Below, in pieces: positions 1-8,830 of a DNA stretch of 64,000 nucleotides. The first letter of the stretch is position 1; each line of letters opens with the position of its first letter. The stretch comes from Mycobacterium sp. 4858 (GTDB lineage: Bacteria > Actinomycetota > Actinomycetes > Mycobacteriales > Mycobacteriaceae), in assembly GCF_900240975.1 (NCBI RefSeq), contig NZ_LT968775.1:930001-994000 (forward strand), read 5' to 3'. The translations under genes and the position numbers were made by a program. The notes below the pieces were generated by a model, which was not told where the DNA came from, made no database searches, and saw only the letters and a program-made list of their open reading frames with translations.

Positions 1-1
1 G

Positions 2-610
2 GTTGTGCTGGCGTGTCCGGTGTGGTTCTACGAGCTGTGGGCCTTCATCACGCCGGGCCTGTACCAGAAGGAGCGCCGCTTCGCGGTCGGATTCGTGGTC
101 CCCGCGGCGGTGCTGTTCGTCGCCGGTGCGGTGCTGGCCTATTTCGTGCTGTCCAAGGCATTGAGCTTCCTGCTGACGGTCGGCAGCGACGTGCAGGTGA
201 CCGCGCTGTCCGGCGACCGGTACTTCGGTTTCCTGATCAACCTGTTGGTGGTCTTCGGGGTCAGCTTCGAATTCCCGTTGCTGATCGTCATGCTCAACAT
301 GACCGGTGTGCTGCCGTATGAGCGGCTCAAGTCCTGGCGGCGTGGCCTGATCTTCGCGATGTTCGTGTTCGCCGCCGTTTTCACGCCCGGTTCCGACCCG
401 TTTTCGATGACCGCCCTGGGCGTGGCGCTGTCGGTGTTGCTCGAGTTCGCCATCCAGATCGCCCGCCTGCACGACCGGCGGAAGGCCAAGCGCGAAGCCC
501 AGACCGTGATCCCCGACGACGAGGCGTCGGTCATCGAACCGCCGACGCCCGTCGAGCGGCCGCTTCCGGAGCCGTCGTACACCGCCGGCCAGCATGACGA
601 TGTCACCTGA
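2..610 (+). CDS. tatC: Sec-independent translocase subunit TatC, 5' truncated by the window edge
   Basis: This is the C-terminal two thirds of the TatC receptor, a polytopic inner-membrane protein that binds twin-arginine signal peptides and exports folded proteins with TatA/TatB. The visible part starts inside the protein, because the frame is open to the first bases of the window. It contains the family signature [16 protein letters not shown] followed by KERRF. Hydrophobic segments follow ([54 protein letters not shown]), then a charged cytoplasmic tail rich in Arg, Glu and Pro. The gene overlaps the start of helY by 17 bases. The tatC-helY order is the one known from M. tuberculosis. Identity is certain; only the start is missing. 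Confidence 0.95.
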   Translation, partial: VVLACPVWFYELWAFITPGLYQKERRFAVGFVVPAAVLFVAGAVLAYFVLSKALSFLLTVGSDVQVTALSGDRYFGFLINLLVVFGVSFEFPLLIVMLNMTGVLPYERLKSWRRGLIFAMFVFAAVFTPGSDPFSMTALGVALSVLLEFAIQIARLHDRRKAKREAQTVIPDDEASVIEPPTPVERPLPEPSYTAGQHDDVT

Positions 611-3419
611 ACCGTCAGCCCCGCAGGACGTGGCGGACCTCGTCGAACTGACCCGGTTCACCGCGGAGCTGCCTTTCGCGCTGGACGGCTTCCAGCGGCG
701 GGCGTGCGCGGCACTGGAACGAGGGCACGGCGTGCTGGTGTGCGCGCCGACCGGCGCCGGCAAGACAGTGGTGGGCGAATTCGCCGTGCACCTGGCGCTG
801 GCCGCGGGCGGGAAGTGCTTCTACACCACGCCGCTCAAGGCGCTGAGCAACCAGAAGCACACCGACCTGACCGCACGCTACGGCCGTGACCGGATCGGCC
901 TGTTGACCGGCGACATGTCGGTGAACGCCGACGCGCCCGTGGTGGTGATGACCACCGAGGTGCTGCGCAATATGCTCTACGCCGATTCGCCTGCGCTGCA
1001 AGGGCTTTCCTACGTGGTGATGGACGAGGTGCATTTCCTGGCCGACCGGATGCGCGGCCCGGTGTGGGAGGAAGTGATCCTGCACCTGCCCGACGACGTG
1101 CGGGTGGTCAGCCTGTCGGCGACGGTGAGCAATGCCGAGGAATTCGGGGGCTGGATCCAGACCGTGCGGGGCGATACGACCGTGGTGGTCGACGAGCACC
1201 GGCCCGTACCGCTGTGGCAGCACGTGCTGGTGGGGAAGCGGCTCTTCGACTTGTTCGACTACCGCAACGCGGAAGCCGGCGAGCAGCCGGGCGCCGGACG
1301 TGAGGCGCGGGTCAATCCCGAGCTGGCGCGCCATATCGCGCACCGCCGGGAGGCGGACCGGATGTCGGACTGGCGTGGTCCCCGCCGGGAGGCGGGAAGG
1401 CGTGGCGGCGGCCGCGGCGCCCCAGACCGGCCGCGTTTCTACCGGCCGCCCGGTCGGGCCGATGTGATCGCGACCCTGGACTCCGAGGGGCTGCTACCGG
1501 CGATCACGTTCGTGTTCTCCCGCGCCGGCTGCGACGCGGCCGTCCAGCAGTGCCTGCGCTCGCCGCTCCGCCTGACCACCGAGGAGGAACGGGCTCAGAT
1601 CGCCGAGGTGATCGAGCACCGGTGCGGCGATCTCGCCGACGCCGACCTGGCGGTGCTCGGCTACTACGAGTGGCGGGAGGGATTGCTACGCGGGCTGGCG
1701 GCCCACCACGCCGGAATGTTGCCGGTGTTCCGGCACACCGTCGAGGAACTGTTCACGGCAGGGCTGGTGAAGGCCGTGTTCGCCACCGAGACCCTGGCGC
1801 TCGGCATCAACATGCCCGCCCGGACGGTGGTGCTCGAACGGCTGGTGAAGTTCAACGGCGAGCAACACATGCCGCTGACGCCGGGGGAGTACACGCAGCT
1901 GACCGGGCGCGCCGGGCGGCGCGGCATCGACGTCGAAGGCCACGCGGTGGTGCTGTGGAACCCCACCGACGAGAACACCGAGCCGGCCGCGGTCGCGGGC
2001 CTGGCCTCCACCCGCACCTTCCCGCTGCGCAGCTCGTTCGCTCCGTCCTACAACATGACGATCAACCTGGTCCAGCAGATGGGCCCCGAGCAGGCGCATC
2101 GGCTGCTGGAGCAGTCGTTCGCCCAATATCAGGCCGACCGCTCGGTCGTCGGCCTGGTCCGCGGCATCGAGCGCGGCACCGCGATGCTCGCCGAGATCGC
2201 CGGCGAGCTGGGCGGCCCACAGGCGCCCGTTCTCGACTACGCCCGCCTGCGGGCGCGCATCTCCGAGCTGGAGCGCGCCCAGTCCCGTGCATCGCGGCTG
2301 CACCGACGCCAGGCAGCCAGCGATGCGCTGGCCGCGCTGCGGCGCGGCGACATCATCAACATCACCCAAGGCCGGCGCGGCGGGCTGGCGGTGGTACTGG
2401 AATCGGCCCGCGACGGCGAGGACCCCCGACCACTGGTGCTCACCGAAAACCGCTGGGCGGGACGGATTTCGACGGCCGACTACCCGGGAGCGTCGGCTCC
2501 GGTCGGCTCGATGCCCTTGCCCAAGCGGGTCGAGCACCGCCAGCCGCGGGTCCGGCGTGATTTGGCGTCGGCGCTGCGGTCGGCGGCCGCCGGGCTGGCG
2601 CTTCCGTCCCGGCGCCGCGGCGGCCGCGGCGACCACGACGGCGCGTTTCAGGACCCGGAGCTGGCGTCCTTGCGCGACGAACTGCGCCGGCACCCGTCGC
2701 ACAACAGCCCCGGCCTCGAGACCCAGGTCCGGCAGGCCGAGCGCTACCTGCGCATCGAACGCGACAACGCGCAACTGGAGAAAAAGGTTGCCGCAGCGAC
2801 GAATTCGCTGGCGCGCACGTTCGACCGCATCGTCGGCCTGCTCACCGAGCGCGGCTTCATCCAAGGCCCGGACACCGATCCCCACGTCACCGATGACGGC
2901 CGGCTGCTGGCCCGCATCTACAGCGAGAGCGACCTCCTGGTTGCCGAATGCCTGCGCACCGGCGCGTGGGCCGACCTGAAGCCGCCCGAGCTGGCGGCGG
3001 TGGTGTCGGCGGTGCTGTACGAAACCAGGGGCGGCGAGGGCCCGCGGGCGGCGTTCGCCGCCGAAGCCCCGACTCAGCGGGTGAGGCAAGCGCTGCAGCA
3101 AACGTCGCGGCTGTCGTATGCGCTGCGCTCTGACGAGCAGACGCACCGGATCACGCTCAGCAGGGAACCTGACGACGGGTTCGTCAACGTCATCTATCGG
3201 TGGGCCAAGACCGGGGACCTGGCGGCGGCGCTGGCGGCCGTCGACCCGGTCGGCACCGGCTCGCCCCTGTTGGCAGGGGATTTCGTGCGCTGGTGTCGCC
3301 AGGTGCTCGACCTGTTGGACCAGGTCCGCAACGCCGCCCCGGACGCCGAGTTGCGGGCCACCGCCAAGCGCGCCATCAATGACGTTCGGCGCGGCGTCGT
3401 CGCTGTTGACGCCGGGTAG
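594..3419 (+). CDS. helY: Ski2-like DEAD/DEAH-box RNA helicase HelY
   Basis: This is an ATP-dependent superfamily-2 helicase of the Ski2/Mtr4 type, probably acting in RNA turnover in the cytoplasm. Motif I is APTGAGKT (about residues 51-58), motif II is DEVH (144-147) and motif VI is [10 protein letters not shown] (435-444). A C-terminal DSHCT-like domain covers roughly residues 765-935. The 941-residue length is close to the roughly 900 residues of M. tuberculosis HelY. The chosen ATG at 594 lies inside the 3' end of tatC; a second in-frame ATG at 600 is equally possible, so translation is likely coupled to tatC. An Arg/Gly-rich insert near residues 265-280 is low-complexity and may contact RNA; that is inference. 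Confidence 0.95.
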   Translation: MTMSPEPSAPQDVADLVELTRFTAELPFALDGFQRRACAALERGHGVLVCAPTGAGKTVVGEFAVHLALAAGGKCFYTTPLKALSNQKHTDLTARYGRDRIGLLTGDMSVNADAPVVVMTTEVLRNMLYADSPALQGLSYVVMDEVHFLADRMRGPVWEEVILHLPDDVRVVSLSATVSNAEEFGGWIQTVRGDTTVVVDEHRPVPLWQHVLVGKRLFDLFDYRNAEAGEQPGAGREARVNPELARHIAHRREADRMSDWRGPRREAGRRGGGRGAPDRPRFYRPPGRADVIATLDSEGLLPAITFVFSRAGCDAAVQQCLRSPLRLTTEEERAQIAEVIEHRCGDLADADLAVLGYYEWREGLLRGLAAHHAGMLPVFRHTVEELFTAGLVKAVFATETLALGINMPARTVVLERLVKFNGEQHMPLTPGEYTQLTGRAGRRGIDVEGHAVVLWNPTDENTEPAAVAGLASTRTFPLRSSFAPSYNMTINLVQQMGPEQAHRLLEQSFAQYQADRSVVGLVRGIERGTAMLAEIAGELGGPQAPVLDYARLRARISELERAQSRASRLHRRQAASDALAALRRGDIINITQGRRGGLAVVLESARDGEDPRPLVLTENRWAGRISTADYPGASAPVGSMPLPKRVEHRQPRVRRDLASALRSAAAGLALPSRRRGGRGDHDGAFQDPELASLRDELRRHPSHNSPGLETQVRQAERYLRIERDNAQLEKKVAAATNSLARTFDRIVGLLTERGFIQGPDTDPHVTDDGRLLARIYSESDLLVAECLRTGAWADLKPPELAAVVSAVLYETRGGEGPRAAFAAEAPTQRVRQALQQTSRLSYALRSDEQTHRITLSREPDDGFVNVIYRWAKTGDLAAALAAVDPVGTGSPLLAGDFVRWCRQVLDLLDQVRNAAPDAELRATAKRAINDVRRGVVAVDAG

Positions 3420-3498
3420 GCTGAGCCGGAGCTACCGTAGATCCGGAAACGACAACGCCGATAGTTCATGCCAAGACATAAGGGGCTGAGGAGAGACG

Positions 3499-4257
3499 AT
3501 GAGCGGACCGCAGGGACCGGAGCAGCAGTGGCAACCGCCGGGCCAGGGTAGCGATCAGTCCTCCGAGCCGACCCAGGCCGGTTCGCCCTGGCAGCAGCAG
3601 CCGGGGCAGGAGGCGACGTGGCAGGCCCCGGCGTATACGCCGCCCGCCGACTACCCGCAGTACCAACAACCGACCGAGCAGGCGTACCCGCAGCAATACC
3701 CGCAGCAGCCCGGCTACGGTCAGCCCGGGCAGTACGCGCAGGCGGGCCAGTACGGTCAGCCGGGTCAATACGGTCAGCCGGGCCAGTACGGTCAGCCCGG
3801 GCAGTACGGGCAGCCCGGCCAGTATGGGCAGCCAGGCCAGTACGGTCAGCCGGGCCAGTATGGTCAGCCGGGCCAGTACCCGCAGCAGTACCCGCCCTAC
3901 GACCAGCAGCCGGCCAAGAAGCGGTCGACGGGGGTGATCCTGGGCGTGGGCGGCGTGATCGCCTTCCTGCTCATCGCGGTCGTCCTGGTGCTGGGCTTTT
4001 GGCAGCCCGGTTTCTTCGTGACCACCAAGCTGGACGTGAACAAGGCGCAGGCCGGTGTGCAGCAGGTGCTGTCGGACGAGACCAACGGCTACGGCGCCAA
4101 GAACGTCCAAAACGTCAAGTGCAACCACGGCCAGAATCCGACCGTCAAGAAGGGCGCGACGTTCGACTGCGACGTCAGCATCGACGGCGCCCCCAAGCAC
4201 GTGACGGTGACCTTCCAGGACAACAAGGGCACCTACGAGGTGGGCAGGCCGCAGTAG
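3499..4257 (+). CDS. DUF4333 membrane protein with Gly-Gln-Pro-Tyr repeats (Rv2091c-like)
   Basis: This is a 252-residue single-pass membrane protein of unknown function. Residues 1-140 form a low-complexity Pro/Gln/Gly/Tyr tail containing a hexapeptide tandem repeat. A basic stop (KKR, 140-142) precedes one transmembrane helix (about 146-168). The extracytoplasmic C-terminus carries the DUF4333 pattern with two cysteines (VKCNHGQNP and ATFDCDVS) that could form a disulfide. Such domains are common in actinobacterial lipoproteins and membrane proteins. A purine-rich ribosome site (gaggagag) lies just upstream of the ATG. It is convergent with the exonuclease gene, with only four bases between the stops. 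The position after helY matches Rv2091c. No enzymatic role can be read from the sequence. Confidence 0.85.
   Translation: MSGPQGPEQQWQPPGQGSDQSSEPTQAGSPWQQQPGQEATWQAPAYTPPADYPQYQQPTEQAYPQQYPQQPGYGQPGQYAQAGQYGQPGQYGQPGQYGQPGQYGQPGQYGQPGQYGQPGQYGQPGQYPQQYPPYDQQPAKKRSTGVILGVGGVIAFLLIAVVLVLGFWQPGFFVTTKLDVNKAQAGVQQVLSDETNGYGAKNVQNVKCNHGQNPTVKKGATFDCDVSIDGAPKHVTVTFQDNKGTYEVGRPQ
3718..3879 (+). repeat. Nine-unit 18-bp tandem repeat encoding GQPGQY
   Basis: Nine consecutive 18-base units encode the hexapeptide GQPGQY. The second unit is degenerate (AQAGQY). Units differ mostly at wobble positions (ggt/ggg, cag/caa, tac/tat), so the repeat is selected or maintained at protein level. The unit length is a multiple of three, so copy-number change would not shift frame. 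It lies in the cytoplasmic tail of the DUF4333 protein. Confidence 0.9.
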
Positions 4258-4261
4258 TCGG

Positions 4262-5272
4262 TTACTCCGGCAGCGCGTCGAGCGCCTTTTGCAGCCGGGC
4301 GATCGAGGACCCGACGCCCAGTGATGTCGCCAGCTTGGCGGTGCGCTGCGGGTCGTCGGCCGCCAGCGGTAGCGCGTCGGTTGCGGTCGAGAGGCTGACG
4401 GGCGCGTCGGTGGCCACCCGTACCACCTGTCCGGCGGCCTCGATGTAGTCGTTGGCGCCCAGCAGTTTCGAGCGCACACCCTTGGCCATCTTCGATTTCG
4501 GGTCGCGGGCGGCCGCCAGGATCTGTTCGAGCGACTCGTGCTGGGCCAGCAGGGTCGCCGCGGTCTTTTCGCCGACGCCCGGCACGCCGGGCAGGCCGTC
4601 GGACGGGTCGCCGCGCATCAGTGCGAACTCGGCGTAGGCGGGCCCCGCACGGTGCTGCGGCACGCCGTAGTGGTCGGCGACTTCCGCGGGCCCGAACAGG
4701 GTCGCTTTGGTCAGCCCGCGGCCGAGGTACAACACCCGGACCGGGACCGGGTCGTCGGACACCACCTGCAGCAGGTCGCGGTCGCCGCTGACCACGACCA
4801 CCGGGTCACGACGTTCGCGGGCGGCCAGCGTGCCCAGCACATCGTCGGCCTCGAACCCTTCGGCGCCCGCGGTCGGAATGCCGAACGCGTCCAGCAACTC
4901 CATGATCATGTCGATCTGCGGCGTGAGGTCGTCGGGGACCTCTTCGATGTCCGGTTCGCCGGCCGGCTCTGCCTCCGCGACGCGATGCGCCTTGTAGGAC
5001 GGGACCAGGTCCACCCGGAACTGCGGCCGCCAATCCAGGTCCAGGCACACCACCAGCCGGCTGGGGCGTTGCTGGTTGATCACCACGGCCATCGAATCGA
5101 TGAATCCCCGCACGGCGTTGACGGGCCGGCCGTCGGGCGCGGTGATCGAGGAGGGCACCCCGAAATACGACCGGAACCACATGCTGGCCCCGTCGAGCAG
5201 CACTAGCGGCGATCGCGAGCGCGGCGAAGCCGGGCGCTGCGGGTCGCCGCTGGTACCTGAGGGTCTGGTCAT
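4262..5272 (-). CDS. Stand-alone 5'-3' exonuclease (PolI N-domain / FEN-like)
   Basis: This is a 336-residue homologue of the 5'-nuclease domain of DNA polymerase I (Rv2090 in M. tuberculosis), which removes flaps and RNA primers during replication and repair. Visible motifs are [14 protein letters not shown] near the N-terminus, [11 protein letters not shown] followed by [18 protein letters not shown] and [10 protein letters not shown] (acidic metal ligands). The helix-hairpin-helix segment [18 protein letters not shown] follows. The acidic residues of the two-metal site appear intact. The ATG at 5272 gives a normal-length protein. It is divergent from pepE across a 50-base gap and convergent with the DUF4333 gene. 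No polymerase domain is attached. Confidence 0.93.
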   Translation of the reverse strand: MTRPSGTSGDPQRPASPRSRSPLVLLDGASMWFRSYFGVPSSITAPDGRPVNAVRGFIDSMAVVINQQRPSRLVVCLDLDWRPQFRVDLVPSYKAHRVAEAEPAGEPDIEEVPDDLTPQIDMIMELLDAFGIPTAGAEGFEADDVLGTLAARERRDPVVVVSGDRDLLQVVSDDPVPVRVLYLGRGLTKATLFGPAEVADHYGVPQHRAGPAYAEFALMRGDPSDGLPGVPGVGEKTAATLLAQHESLEQILAAARDPKSKMAKGVRSKLLGANDYIEAAGQVVRVATDAPVSLSTATDALPLAADDPQRTAKLATSLGVGSSIARLQKALDALPE

Positions 5273-5322
5273 GCCGGTATGGTCTCACGCCGCCGAACGT
5301 CGACCGGGTTAGCCTGGCTGCC

Positions 5323-6450
5323 ATGGACTCTCATCGGTTCGCCACCGGGGTGTATGCCCGCCGCCTGAAAGCGGCGGCCGACGCGACCGCGGAGGCGGGG
5401 TTGTCCGGCCTGGTCATCACCCCGGGCTACGACCTGCGTTACCTCGTCGGGTCGCGCGCCCAGACCCTCGAGCGGTTCACCGCGCTGGTGTTGCCGGCCT
5501 CCGGTGACCCCACGGTGGTGGTGCCGCGGCTGGAGCTGGCCTCGCTCAAGGGGTCGGCCATTGCGGAACTGGGTCTGGCGGTGCGGGATTGGGTCGACGG
5601 GGACGACCCGTACCAATTGGTGGGCGCCGCGTTGGGCGGGGTTCCCGCCGCGACCGCCGTCACCGACTCCATGCCGGCGCTGCACCTGCTGCCGCTGGCG
5701 GGTGCGCTCGGCGTGCTGCCCGTGCTGGCGACGAACGTGATGCGCACGCTCCGCATGGTCAAGGAGGAATGCGAGACAGACGCGCTGCGCAAAGCCGGCG
5801 CGGCCATCGATCGGGTGCACGCCCGGGTGCCGGAGTTCTTGGTCCCGGGCCGGACGGAGGCCGACGTGGCCGCCGACATTGCGGAAGCGATTGTGGCCGA
5901 AGGCCATTCGGAGGTGGCGTTCATCATCGTCGGTTCCGGGCCACACAGCGCCGACCCGCACCATGGTTACTCGGATCGCGAACTGCAAGTCGGCGACATC
6001 GTCGTCGTCGACATCGGGGGCGCCTACGAGCCCGGATATAACTCCGACTCGACCCGCACCTACAGCATTGGCGAGCCGGATCCCGAAGTTGCACAGCAAT
6101 ATTCGATCCTGCAGCGGGCGCAGCGCGCGGCCGTCGACGCCGTGCGTCCGGGCGTGACGGCCGAGCAGGTCGACGCGGCCGCGCGCGACGTGCTGGCCGA
6201 CGCCGGGCTAGCGGAGGCTTTCGTGCACCGCACCGGTCACGGCATCGGGTTGTCCGTCCATGAGGAGCCCTACATCGTCACGGGCAACAACCTGCCGCTG
6301 GCCGCGGGCATGGCGTTCTCCGTCGAGCCGGGCATCTACTTCCCGGGCCGCTGGGGCGCCCGCATCGAGGACATCGTCGTGGTGACCGAAGGCGGGGCGC
6401 TGGCCGTCAACAACCGGCCGCACGACCTGATCGTGGTGCCCGTGGCATAG
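5323..6450 (+). CDS. pepE: Xaa-Pro dipeptidase-type M24 metallopeptidase PepE
   Basis: This is a 375-residue cytoplasmic pita-bread-fold aminopeptidase that cleaves Xaa-Pro dipeptides; the length equals that of M. tuberculosis PepE (Rv2089c). The N-terminal creatinase-like domain covers about residues 1-135. The catalytic M24 domain holds the five metal ligands: Asp in VVVDIGGAYE, Asp in NSDSTRTY, His in HRTGHGIG, Glu in FSVEPGIY and Glu in RIEDIVV. The ATG at 5323 is preceded by a short gap to the divergent exonuclease gene, so both promoters must lie in about 50 bases. Nothing is missing from the active site. Confidence 0.95.
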   Translation: MDSHRFATGVYARRLKAAADATAEAGLSGLVITPGYDLRYLVGSRAQTLERFTALVLPASGDPTVVVPRLELASLKGSAIAELGLAVRDWVDGDDPYQLVGAALGGVPAATAVTDSMPALHLLPLAGALGVLPVLATNVMRTLRMVKEECETDALRKAGAAIDRVHARVPEFLVPGRTEADVAADIAEAIVAEGHSEVAFIIVGSGPHSADPHHGYSDRELQVGDIVVVDIGGAYEPGYNSDSTRTYSIGEPDPEVAQQYSILQRAQRAAVDAVRPGVTAEQVDAAARDVLADAGLAEAFVHRTGHGIGLSVHEEPYIVTGNNLPLAAGMAFSVEPGIYFPGRWGARIEDIVVVTEGGALAVNNRPHDLIVVPVA

Positions 6451-6484
6451 CATCCGGCGCTTATCGGGGCGTACGTTGGCCTTG

Positions 6485-8740
6485 ATGTCACTTCTGGATT
6501 TGACTCTCCTTCCGATCCGCATCGCACGTCACATCGCCGATACGCTGGTGCATCCCGCCCCGACGGCACCCGCGCCGCCGGCCGAACTCGTCGTCGTCGA
6601 CGGAATGCCCGAGGGGGTGCCCCCGGCGGCGCTGCGCCGCGAGCCACAGCTCCCGGTGCCGTCGGGCTGGCCATTCGGCGAGGAGTTTCCGCGCACCTGC
6701 GGCGCGGGCCGCGTGGCCGGTGGGGCCCTGTTTTGGACCGACTTTCTGTACGACGACCACGGCGCGACGGGCCTGCCGATCGGCGACCTGAAAGTGCAGG
6801 CGCCGCCGCGCGGAACCTACGTCTATCCCGACGGCCCCGCCGCCCGCAACGGCGCCGACATCTTCCGGGTCGCGATCGGGCTCACCGCAACCCACACGTG
6901 GTGGCGGGTCGACTGGAACACATTGCTGGACGCGTCGGTGCCCATCGCGCTGTTCGCTCTCGACACCGACCCGGCCCGGACCGCGCCGGACCAGTGGCCC
7001 GCCGGGGCCGGGGTGCGCTCGGCCGGAATCGACATGGCCCTGCGGATTTCGGGCAGCGGTGCCGCGCTGATCGACCTGACCACCCAGTCGACGACGCCGG
7101 TGCAGCACAGCGTCGACATGGGATCGCGAACGTTTCTGGCGCAGGTGCCGCGGACTCTGTTGGAGCCGAGCGGCACCTGGACGGTGCGGCTCGGCGCGGG
7201 GCTGGCCAACGCGGCCGGTGACGGGTTCGCCGACGTGCCCGCCGAGCGCGGCGCGCTGCCCGGTCAACCCAACGTGTACAACGTCGCATTCCGCACCAAC
7301 GAGCAGGAGCCGCCGCACCTGAACTTCTGGTCGGACGCGGCGCAGGCCGACGCGTTGACGGGTGGCGACGTGTCGAGGTTCGCCGTGAGCGTGGAGTGGG
7401 CGCGGCTGGCGGCCGGCGAGACCGCTGCCGAGCCGGTGATCACCGGCCCGTCGACGCGCTGGTATGTGTCCTCGATCGAGCTGGGCCAAGGTGTGGCCGC
7501 CGACGACATCTTGAGCACCAAGCCGCAGTTCCTCGGCCGGGTGCAGCCGTATTCGGTGTGCCTGCCATCGAGTTTCAAGCCGGGCCGGGCGCTGCCGTTG
7601 ACCCTGCTGCTGCATTCGCTTGCGTTGGGGCAGAGCCAGTTTGCCGCGATCGACCCCCGCCTGCTGCACCAGGTGTGCGAGGTGCGCGGCTCGGTGGTGA
7701 TCACGCCGCTGGCCCGAGGGCCGTCGACGTGGTACTTCGATACCGGGGAGTTGGACGTCTGGGAAGTGTGGGCGCGCGTCGCCGAGCAGCTGGGCACCGA
7801 TCCCAACCGCACCGTGATCTCCGGTTACTCGATGGGCGGCTATGCGGCCTACAAGCTGGGATTGACTTATCCGCAAGTGTTTTCGCAGGCCGTCGTGCTG
7901 GCCGGCCCGCCGACGTGCGGGGTGCGGCTGCTTCCCGACGTCGACATCCCGGCCGACCTGGACCCGGAGTCGCCCTGTGCCCGGGAGGGCGATACGTGGA
8001 AGCTGCTGGTGAACGCCCGCTGGCTGCCCTACGTGATCGCGCACGGACTGGTCGACGAGCTGGTGCCGTTCCCGTCGGCCGCCGAGCAGGTGCTCGAACT
8101 CGACCGGCTGGGCTACCGGCACCGCTTCACGGTGTATCCGTTCGAGGATCACATCGCCTGGGTGCTGCAGGACAAGTTCGAAGACCCGATCGCCCACATG
8201 GAAACCGGCCTGCGCCAAGCAGATCCGGGGCACATCACGTTCGCGTGGCACCCGCAACTGGTGCGCGACGACTTGGGTATCGGGCCGCATCGGGTGTGGT
8301 GGCTGTCCGGCCTGACCGCGGATCCCGCGGTGACGGCGCGGCGTGGGGCCGTGGCCGAAGTCGACGCGCGGTCGTACGCGCGCCCGGATCCGACGCACAC
8401 CGTTCGGCATCACCGCGGGTTCCTCCTGAACTTCGACCCGACCCCCGGCGTCTACAGCGAACTGGACTGGCGGGTGGGTCCGCCCGTGGGTCCGCTGCCG
8501 TATCTGACACTGCGGCTCACCGGCGTCGCCGCGATCACGGTGGATGTCCAGCGGGCCGGATTGGCACCGCTGCCGGCGTCGACCATCACGGTGGCCACGG
8601 ACACCGCCGCGCGGATCACGCTGAGTGCGCTGCCCGCCGGGGTCGGCGTCCAGCTCGACGGCCATCCGGCCGAACCGACTTTGGCGGTGCCGGTGGGACG
8701 GCACCGCATCACCTTGGCCGCCCAGGCTGTTGATGAATGA
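6485..8740 (+). CDS. Large alpha/beta-hydrolase (PHB-depolymerase/prolyl-oligopeptidase-like) of unknown substrate
   Basis: This is a 751-residue protein from the ATG at 6485; an in-frame TTG lies nine bases upstream. The central part (about residues 360-590) is an alpha/beta hydrolase with nucleophile elbow GYSMGG (Ser449). A likely acid lies in HGLVDELVPF and a likely His in FEDHIAW, so the triad looks intact. Roughly 350 residues precede and 150 follow this domain. They contain no motif I recognise and look beta-rich. There is no clear signal peptide, although the first 20 residues are amphipathic. It lies between pepE and the toxin locus, where H37Rv carries unrelated genes, so it is accessory here. 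Esterase or peptidase activity is an inference from the fold. Confidence 0.7.
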   Translation: MSLLDLTLLPIRIARHIADTLVHPAPTAPAPPAELVVVDGMPEGVPPAALRREPQLPVPSGWPFGEEFPRTCGAGRVAGGALFWTDFLYDDHGATGLPIGDLKVQAPPRGTYVYPDGPAARNGADIFRVAIGLTATHTWWRVDWNTLLDASVPIALFALDTDPARTAPDQWPAGAGVRSAGIDMALRISGSGAALIDLTTQSTTPVQHSVDMGSRTFLAQVPRTLLEPSGTWTVRLGAGLANAAGDGFADVPAERGALPGQPNVYNVAFRTNEQEPPHLNFWSDAAQADALTGGDVSRFAVSVEWARLAAGETAAEPVITGPSTRWYVSSIELGQGVAADDILSTKPQFLGRVQPYSVCLPSSFKPGRALPLTLLLHSLALGQSQFAAIDPRLLHQVCEVRGSVVITPLARGPSTWYFDTGELDVWEVWARVAEQLGTDPNRTVISGYSMGGYAAYKLGLTYPQVFSQAVVLAGPPTCGVRLLPDVDIPADLDPESPCAREGDTWKLLVNARWLPYVIAHGLVDELVPFPSAAEQVLELDRLGYRHRFTVYPFEDHIAWVLQDKFEDPIAHMETGLRQADPGHITFAWHPQLVRDDLGIGPHRVWWLSGLTADPAVTARRGAVAEVDARSYARPDPTHTVRHHRGFLLNFDPTPGVYSELDWRVGPPVGPLPYLTLRLTGVAAITVDVQRAGLAPLPASTITVATDTAARITLSALPAGVGVQLDGHPAEPTLAVPVGRHRITLAAQAVDE

Positions 8741-8830
8741 GTTGTGGCTGCTCTACGGCCGCGGCTAGCTTGGGCAAAGCCATCATTGGGTGAATAGCTT
8801 CGGCGCGCGGTCTCGACGAGAATTTCGCGC

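Noticed and set aside
3718..3879. Regular spacing reminiscent of a CRISPR array
   Set aside because: There are no spacers; it is a coding tandem repeat.
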